From Accumulibacter sp. (GTDB taxonomy: Bacteria; Pseudomonadota; Gammaproteobacteria; Burkholderiales; Rhodocyclaceae), in NCBI GenBank assembly GCA_024235695.1, contig JACKLX010000014.1, positions 47,490-111,489 on the forward strand: a stretch of DNA of 64,000 nt, in the 5' to 3' direction. The stretch's first letter is position 1, and each line of letters starts with the position of its first letter. Below, piece after piece: positions 59,536 through 64,000 of the stretch. A program made the position numbers and the translations under genes. The notes under the pieces were generated by a model that worked only from the letters and a program-made list of their open reading frames with translations, ran no database searches and was not told the origin of the DNA.

Positions 59536-60507
59536 TTACGGCACCGTCGCTGAATTCCTGACGCTCGCCACCGGCCTGACGCGCATCGCCGAAAGCACCC
59601 CGGCGACGAGCAGTCCGATGCCTGACAGCGTCAGGGGCGTCGGCCACTGGCCGCGCAGCATGAACGCATAGGCGAGGGCGGCGAGCGTCTCGAAGACGAT
59701 CAGCTGGCCGACGAAGGTGGTCGGCAGGCGCTGGCTGGCCTCGTTCCAGCACAGCGTGCCGAACCACGAGGCAACCAGGCCGATGGTCAGCATCAGTCCG
59801 ACGAAAGCTTGCGGGCGTGGGCCGAAGGGCATCGGCAACGGGTCGCCGCTGGCGCTCAGCCAGCCCCACAGGGCGAGGTAGCCGGCGAACGCCAGCGGCA
59901 GCGTCGCCAGGCCCTGCGCCGTCGCCCAGGCGCGCGGCTTGCGTCCGGGATGATGGCGCAGCCAGTCGGCGTTGCGTAGCGGATACCAGGTCCAGCAGGC
60001 GACGGCGCCGACTGCCAGCACGGCGCCACTGGCGTAGCGTTCGAGTTCAGGCGAAGGCCGCCCGGTCAGCGCCGCGAGCTCGACGTAGTTGACGCAGGCG
60101 ATACCGGCGCCAATGAGCAGCAGCGATGGCAGCAGGCGCGCCCACGGCAGGCGTCCTTCACGCCGGTGATCGCGCAGATTCGAACTGATCGCGATGACCA
60201 CCGGCAGCGTGCCGATGATCATCGTCGGCAGCGGCCCGCCGGCACGCTGGATGGCGCTGGCGAGGCACAGGTAGTAGAGCAGGTTGCCGACTATCGCCAG
60301 CTTGAGCGCTTCGACCCAGTCGGCGCGCGTCAGCCGCGCCAGTTCGGAGCGGTCCAGCCAGCCGAGCGGGACCGCGACCAGGCCGAAGGCGAGGTAGCGG
60401 CCGAAGGACTGCAACGCGGCCGGATATTCGGGCAGCAGCAACGGCCCGATGAACACCAGACCCCACATCATGCCCGCGGCCAGCGCAAAGCCGACGCCAA
60501 TCCACAT
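59536..60507 (-). CDS. EamA/DMT-family transporter
   Basis: The 323-residue product has about ten membrane helices in two EamA halves: MWIGVGFALAAGMMWGLVFIG at the start and IGLVASWFGTLCWNEASQRLPTTFVGQL in the second half. Drug/metabolite transporters of this type export amino acids, metabolites or drugs. ATG 60507 is the natural start. It lies behind a LysR gene on the same strand, which separates it from a second EamA gene. Confidence 0.88.
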   Translation of the reverse strand: MWIGVGFALAAGMMWGLVFIGPLLLPEYPAALQSFGRYLAFGLVAVPLGWLDRSELARLTRADWVEALKLAIVGNLLYYLCLASAIQRAGGPLPTMIIGTLPVVIAISSNLRDHRREGRLPWARLLPSLLLIGAGIACVNYVELAALTGRPSPELERYASGAVLAVGAVACWTWYPLRNADWLRHHPGRKPRAWATAQGLATLPLAFAGYLALWGWLSASGDPLPMPFGPRPQAFVGLMLTIGLVASWFGTLCWNEASQRLPTTFVGQLIVFETLAALAYAFMLRGQWPTPLTLSGIGLLVAGVLSAMRVRPVASVRNSATVP

Positions 60508-60569
60508 TGCCTGCCTCCTGGTTCGCCAAGACGGCATTTTCCCGCACTTCCGGCAGCGCTGCCCGAGGG

Positions 60570-61466
60570 TTATTCCAGCGGCCGGCTGGCGGCTTCGCCG
60601 ACCAGCCAGTCCTTGAACGCGTGTACTGCCGGGCGGAGTCTGGCCTGGCGCTGATGGACGATATGGAAGCCCTTGACGAGCGGCAGACGCTGTTCGAAAG
60701 GCTCGATCAAGCTGCCCTCGGAAACCTCTTCCTCGGTGAGCAACGGGCTCGTCAGGACGACGCCCTGGCCGCGTTTGGCGGCGTCGATGGTGATCAGCGA
60801 CTGGTCGCAATGTATCGCGTCCAGCGCCGCCGTGGTGACCGGCGTGATGCCCGCGAAGCGCGCCAGCCACTCGTCCCAGTGCGGATGAAATGTGTTGTGC
60901 AGCAGGGTCGCTTTGGCCAGGTCGCGCGGTTCGTGCAAGCCCCGTTGCCTGGCGTAGCCGGTGGTGCAGTAGACGCTGGCTTGATCGGCGTAGAGGAGTT
61001 GTACTTCGAGCTGCGGATCGATGCCGTCGAAATAGCGGACCGCCAGGTCCACCGCTTCGCCGCCGAAGTCCACCGGTGCGACGGAGGTGTCGAGATGAAG
61101 GGCGACGTCGGGATGGCTTGTGACGAATGCCGACATCCGCCGTGCGAACCACTTCGCCGCAAAGCTCGGCGGCATGCTTACCCAGACGCCAGTGCGGCGG
61201 CTTTCGCGCAAGGCCTGGCTGGCGTCGACGATCCGTGCCAGCGACGGCTGGACGTGTCCCCAGTACGACAGGCCTTCGGGTGTCGGCTGGATCTGCCGCA
61301 CCTGGCGGATGAACAAGCTCACGCCCAGCCATTCCTCGAGCTTGCGGATCTGCTGGCCGACCGCTCCCGGGGTCACGCTAAGCTCTTCCGACGCGAGAGA
61401 AAAACTGCGTAATCGCATCGCCGACTCGAAGTAGGTCAGTGCTTTCATTGGTGGCGGCTGTTTCAT
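60570..61466 (-). CDS. LysR-family regulator, GcvA-like
   Basis: The 298-residue product has the N-terminal LysR helix-turn-helix (SFSLASEELSVTPGAVGQQIRKLEEWLGVSLF) and a substrate-binding domain of the GcvA type. It is divergent from an EamA transporter gene with 98 bases between, and in line with another one. It probably controls one or both exporters in answer to an effector. Confidence 0.92.
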   Translation of the reverse strand: MKQPPPMKALTYFESAMRLRSFSLASEELSVTPGAVGQQIRKLEEWLGVSLFIRQVRQIQPTPEGLSYWGHVQPSLARIVDASQALRESRRTGVWVSMPPSFAAKWFARRMSAFVTSHPDVALHLDTSVAPVDFGGEAVDLAVRYFDGIDPQLEVQLLYADQASVYCTTGYARQRGLHEPRDLAKATLLHNTFHPHWDEWLARFAGITPVTTAALDAIHCDQSLITIDAAKRGQGVVLTSPLLTEEEVSEGSLIEPFEQRLPLVKGFHIVHQRQARLRPAVHAFKDWLVGEAASRPLE

Positions 61467-61564
61467 GGCGTAGTTTTTCTATTGCGAGAGCGAAACATTA
61501 TGATTTGTAAGCCGGTCGCCGGGAAGAGACAATTCCGACACCGCAATGGTCAAGGACCCTGCCA

Positions 61565-62614
61565 GTGAAACACCTCGCGTATCTCGCCTTCGGACTGCTC
61601 GGTCTGGTCTGGGGAACCAATTTCATCTTCATGAAATGCGCTGCCGCCCTGATCACGCCTGGGCAGATCGTCCTCCTGCGTGTTCTGTTCGGCTTTCTGC
61701 CGATCCTGCTGTTGGCGCTTTCGAGCGGGTCGCTGCGCTGGCGTCACCTGCGTCATGGCCACCACTTCCTGGTCATGGCCCTGCTCGCTACCGCCGTCTA
61801 CTACTATGCATTCGCCAGGGGTACTTCGCTGCTGTTGTCGAGCGTTGCCGGCACGCTGAGCGGCGCGATTCCGCTGTTCACCTTTGTCTGCTCATTTCTC
61901 TTCCTGCGACAGGAGCCGCTCAACCGGAGAACGGCGGGGGGTGTCTTCTTCGGTTTTCTTGGCGTCCTGCTGATCGCGCACCCGTGGCAGGCGGCCGCCT
62001 CGGCGATCGATCCCGAAGGCGTGTGGTACATGGTCGCCGGTTCGCTCAGTGTCGGCAGCTCGTTTGTCTATGCCAAGCGGTTCTTGTCGAAGCTGGAGAT
62101 AGCCGCCGTGGCGCTGTCGACCTATCAGATCGGCATTGCCCTGGCGGTCATTGCCGTACTCACCGATCTGCAGGGAATCACCCGCATCGCCGACGATTGG
62201 CGCGCCTTTGTCGGCGTGTCGCTGGGACTCGGGCTGCTCGGAACAGGCCTCGCTTACATCCTCTACTACCTGATCGTGCAGCGACTCGGTGCGATCGCCG
62301 CCTCGGCAGTCACCTACATGCCGCCCGTTGTCGCACTGGTGATCGGTTATTTCCTCGTTGACGAACCGCTGAACGGCGTGGACCTGCTGGCAATGGCGGT
62401 GATCCTTGGTGGCGTTTACCTCCTGCAGACAGGCCGGCCGCAAGCGCCAGGTGCGAACTCCTGCGCCACCGTTCCCGCCGTCTTGCGTTTTCCCGGTCGC
62501 GGCAGCACTATCATGCGTCTTCCGTGCCAGAAAGCGCCGCACAGGACGACGGAAGATCCGACGCGCAGGCCACAAGGCCCGTTGCCTGCGGCGTCGGACC
62601 GGAGATGGCGTTAG
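61565..62614 (+). CDS. EamA/DMT-family transporter (second)
   Basis: The 349-residue product has ten membrane helices in two EamA halves (LAYLAFGLLGLVWGTNFIFMK at the start; PPVVALVIGYFLVDEPLNGVDLLAMAVIL in the second half). After about residue 300 the tail is polar and looks unrelated to the family, and it runs into the region before the histidine kinase. A frameshift near the end could have added it. The LysR gene divergent from it is its likely regulator. Confidence 0.88.
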   Translation: MKHLAYLAFGLLGLVWGTNFIFMKCAAALITPGQIVLLRVLFGFLPILLLALSSGSLRWRHLRHGHHFLVMALLATAVYYYAFARGTSLLLSSVAGTLSGAIPLFTFVCSFLFLRQEPLNRRTAGGVFFGFLGVLLIAHPWQAAASAIDPEGVWYMVAGSLSVGSSFVYAKRFLSKLEIAAVALSTYQIGIALAVIAVLTDLQGITRIADDWRAFVGVSLGLGLLGTGLAYILYYLIVQRLGAIAASAVTYMPPVVALVIGYFLVDEPLNGVDLLAMAVILGGVYLLQTGRPQAPGANSCATVPAVLRFPGRGSTIMRLPCQKAPHRTTEDPTRRPQGPLPAASDRRWR

Positions 62615-62654
62615 CCAAACGCGCCGCCAGTGCGTTGCCAGCAGGAGGAGCAGG

Positions 62655-63809
62655 ATGATGACTTCGGCCAGGGGAATGGAGGCCAGTCGGGTCGATTTGA
62701 TCGTCGAGGGGCTCGCGTATCTGGCGCAGGGTTTCAGCATCTTCGACCGCGACTTGCGGCTGGTGGCCTGGAACCGGCAGTTTCTCGAACTGCTCGGTTT
62801 TCCCGACGAACTCGGGACGATCGGCCGGCCGCTCGCCGATTTCTTTCGCTTCAACGCCCGGCGCGGCGACTACGGTGTCGGCGAGATCGAGCAACTCGTC
62901 GCCGAGCGTATCGCGCTGGCGAGCAAGGCCGAGCCGCATTGCTTCGAGCGCGTGCGGCCGAACGGCACGGTGCTCGAGGTTCGCGGCACGCCCCTGCCGG
63001 CCGGCGGTTTTGTCACCACCTATACCGACGTCACCGAGCGCAAGACCTGGGAAGAAAGCCTGCACGCCGCGAAGCGCAAGGCCGAGGAGGCCAACCAGGC
63101 GAAATCGGCCTTCCTCAACATGGTCACCCATGACTTGCGCACGCCGCTGACGTCGATCCGCTCATTCGCCGAAATTCTCGCCGACGACCCGGAGATCGAC
63201 GCCGGGCAGCGCCAGGAATTCCTCGGGATCATCAACGCCGAATGCCTGCGCCTGGTGCGGATGATCAACGACCTGCTCGATTTCGCGAAGATCGAGGCCG
63301 GGCGCATGGACTGGTGCATCACCGAACTCGATGCCGCGGAGTTGCTGAAGTCGGCGGTCAGTTCGGTGACGCCGATGTTCGCCGAGAAGCACGTCGCGCT
63401 CGACTTGACGCTGCCGCGCGAGCCGCCACCGATCGCCGGTGACCGCGATCGGCTGACGCAGGTGATCATCAACCTGCTCTCGAACGCCTACAAGTTCGCG
63501 CCGGAGAACAGCGGTCGGGTGCAGGTCAGCCTTGACTGCGGACCGACCGAAGCGACGATCTCGGTCGCCGACAACGGCCCGGGCATTCCGCCCGACAAAC
63601 ACCAGGAGGTTTTCGAGGAGTTCCGTCAGGTGCTCGGCACGGACGCCAAGCGCCCCGCGGGCACCGGCCTCGGGTTGGCGATCTGCCGGCGCATCGTCGA
63701 CCATCTCGGCGGCCGCATCTGGCTGAACAGTGCGCCGCCCGACGGCGCGACCTTCAGTTTCACCGTTCCACGCAGCCCGCAAGCGATACCGCCCGATGAA
63801 CAGGCCTGA
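62655..63809 (+). CDS. PAS-domain histidine kinase
   Basis: The 384-residue soluble kinase has a PAS_7-type domain (EGLAYLAQGFSIFDRDLRLVAWN), a HisKA domain with the phospho-His in MVTHDLRTPLTSIRSF, and an HATPase domain with N box INLLSNAYKFAP, G1 VADNGPGIPPD and G2 GTGLGLAICRRI. There is no membrane segment and no response regulator beside it. ATG 62655 follows a strong ribosome site (GGAGGAG). The ligand of the PAS domain is unknown. Confidence 0.92.
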   Translation: MMTSARGMEASRVDLIVEGLAYLAQGFSIFDRDLRLVAWNRQFLELLGFPDELGTIGRPLADFFRFNARRGDYGVGEIEQLVAERIALASKAEPHCFERVRPNGTVLEVRGTPLPAGGFVTTYTDVTERKTWEESLHAAKRKAEEANQAKSAFLNMVTHDLRTPLTSIRSFAEILADDPEIDAGQRQEFLGIINAECLRLVRMINDLLDFAKIEAGRMDWCITELDAAELLKSAVSSVTPMFAEKHVALDLTLPREPPPIAGDRDRLTQVIINLLSNAYKFAPENSGRVQVSLDCGPTEATISVADNGPGIPPDKHQEVFEEFRQVLGTDAKRPAGTGLGLAICRRIVDHLGGRIWLNSAPPDGATFSFTVPRSPQAIPPDEQA

Positions 63810-63937
63810 CGGTCATCCAGCGTCGCTGCTCCCCCGATCCTTCTCCTGCACTCGGCAGAAGGGAGAGCCCTGAGTCGCACCGGCGACTTGCACGGTCATC
63901 GGCACCGGCCCGCTACGGCGGGGCTGCCGCCAGGCGT

Positions 63938-64000
63938 TCAGTGTCGCGGCGGCGTGGTGGCGTCGAGCAGGGCGAGCACCGCGCCGTCGTGGTTGTAGAT
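63938..64000 (-). CDS. Partial gene, C-terminal end only
   Basis: On the minus strand an open frame enters from the window edge and stops with TGA at 63940-63938. The last 20 codons read IYNHDGAVLALLDATTPPRH. That is a plausible protein end, but too short to name. The 128 bases between it and the histidine kinase hold no gene. Confidence 0.35.
   Translation of the reverse strand: MYNHDGAVLALLDATTPPRH

Noticed and set aside
59536-61332. One 598-codon minus-strand frame covering both the EamA gene and most of the lysR gene
   Set aside because: Only the part from ATG 60507 is EamA. The upstream part is out of frame with LysR and has no family match.

Overview
The window is GC-rich DNA with short intergenic gaps and many ATGA-type stop/start overlaps. 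It looks like a chromosomal segment of a betaproteobacterium. The gene content points to the Rhodocyclales and perhaps to a Candidatus Accumulibacter-like organism: a napDAGHB periplasmic nitrate reductase operon, 6S RNA directly behind zapA, the miaB-ybeZ-ybeY-corC-lnt block beside glyQ/glyS, and several hemerythrin-domain proteins. The lineage call is inference from gene content and style; no marker gene was compared.

Layout. 0-9.3 kb: a detached napF-like ferredoxin, a large ACP/AMP-ligase/acyltransferase fusion, and on the minus strand the nap operon with an FNR-type box in front of napD. 9.5-14.5 kb: a terminator, a 6S RNA candidate, zapA and a zapB-like gene, then a cobalamin riboswitch driving btuB-btuC-btuD. 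14.5-30 kb: housekeeping and signalling genes (diguanylate cyclase, two ABC-F proteins, purU, thrH, a LysE exporter, a Pat-like acyltransferase with a damaged ATP-grasp domain, a small SpoT-like HD protein, an FmdE-family protein, glyoxalase I, an OmpA lipoprotein, two bacteriohemerythrins). 30-41.1 kb: one long minus-strand run, miaB-ybeZ-ybeY-corC-lnt and glyQ-glyS-gmhB-plsC-ygjP, plus tRNA-Gly(CCC).

41-64 kb is more accessory. It holds an orphan cytochrome P450 and a TetR-controlled divergon: a secreted protein with a second FmdE-family protein on one side, a DevBCA-type ABC exporter on the other. The exporter permease is split by an in-frame TAA. Next comes a redox/stress island: HHE hemerythrin, PAS protein and MarR regulator on the minus strand, divergent from a trans-sulfuration PLP enzyme and an unusual PTS enzyme I-GNAT fusion, followed by another HHE protein, a cupin with a strongly structured leader, a universal stress protein and an MscS channel. 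An mscS/small-membrane-protein cassette occurs twice, and each copy has one broken gene. A decayed IS66-family element lies between the copies. The window ends with two EamA transporters around a LysR gene, and a PAS histidine kinase.

How the genes fit together: Nap, 6S RNA and the FNR-type box suggest a facultative life with shifting oxygen, and the hemerythrins and redox/stress genes fit that. The best leads for something new are the EI-GNAT fusion in its MarR-divergent island, the mscS cassette with co-varying palindromes inside its promoters, the structured cupin leader, and the paired FmdE-family genes.
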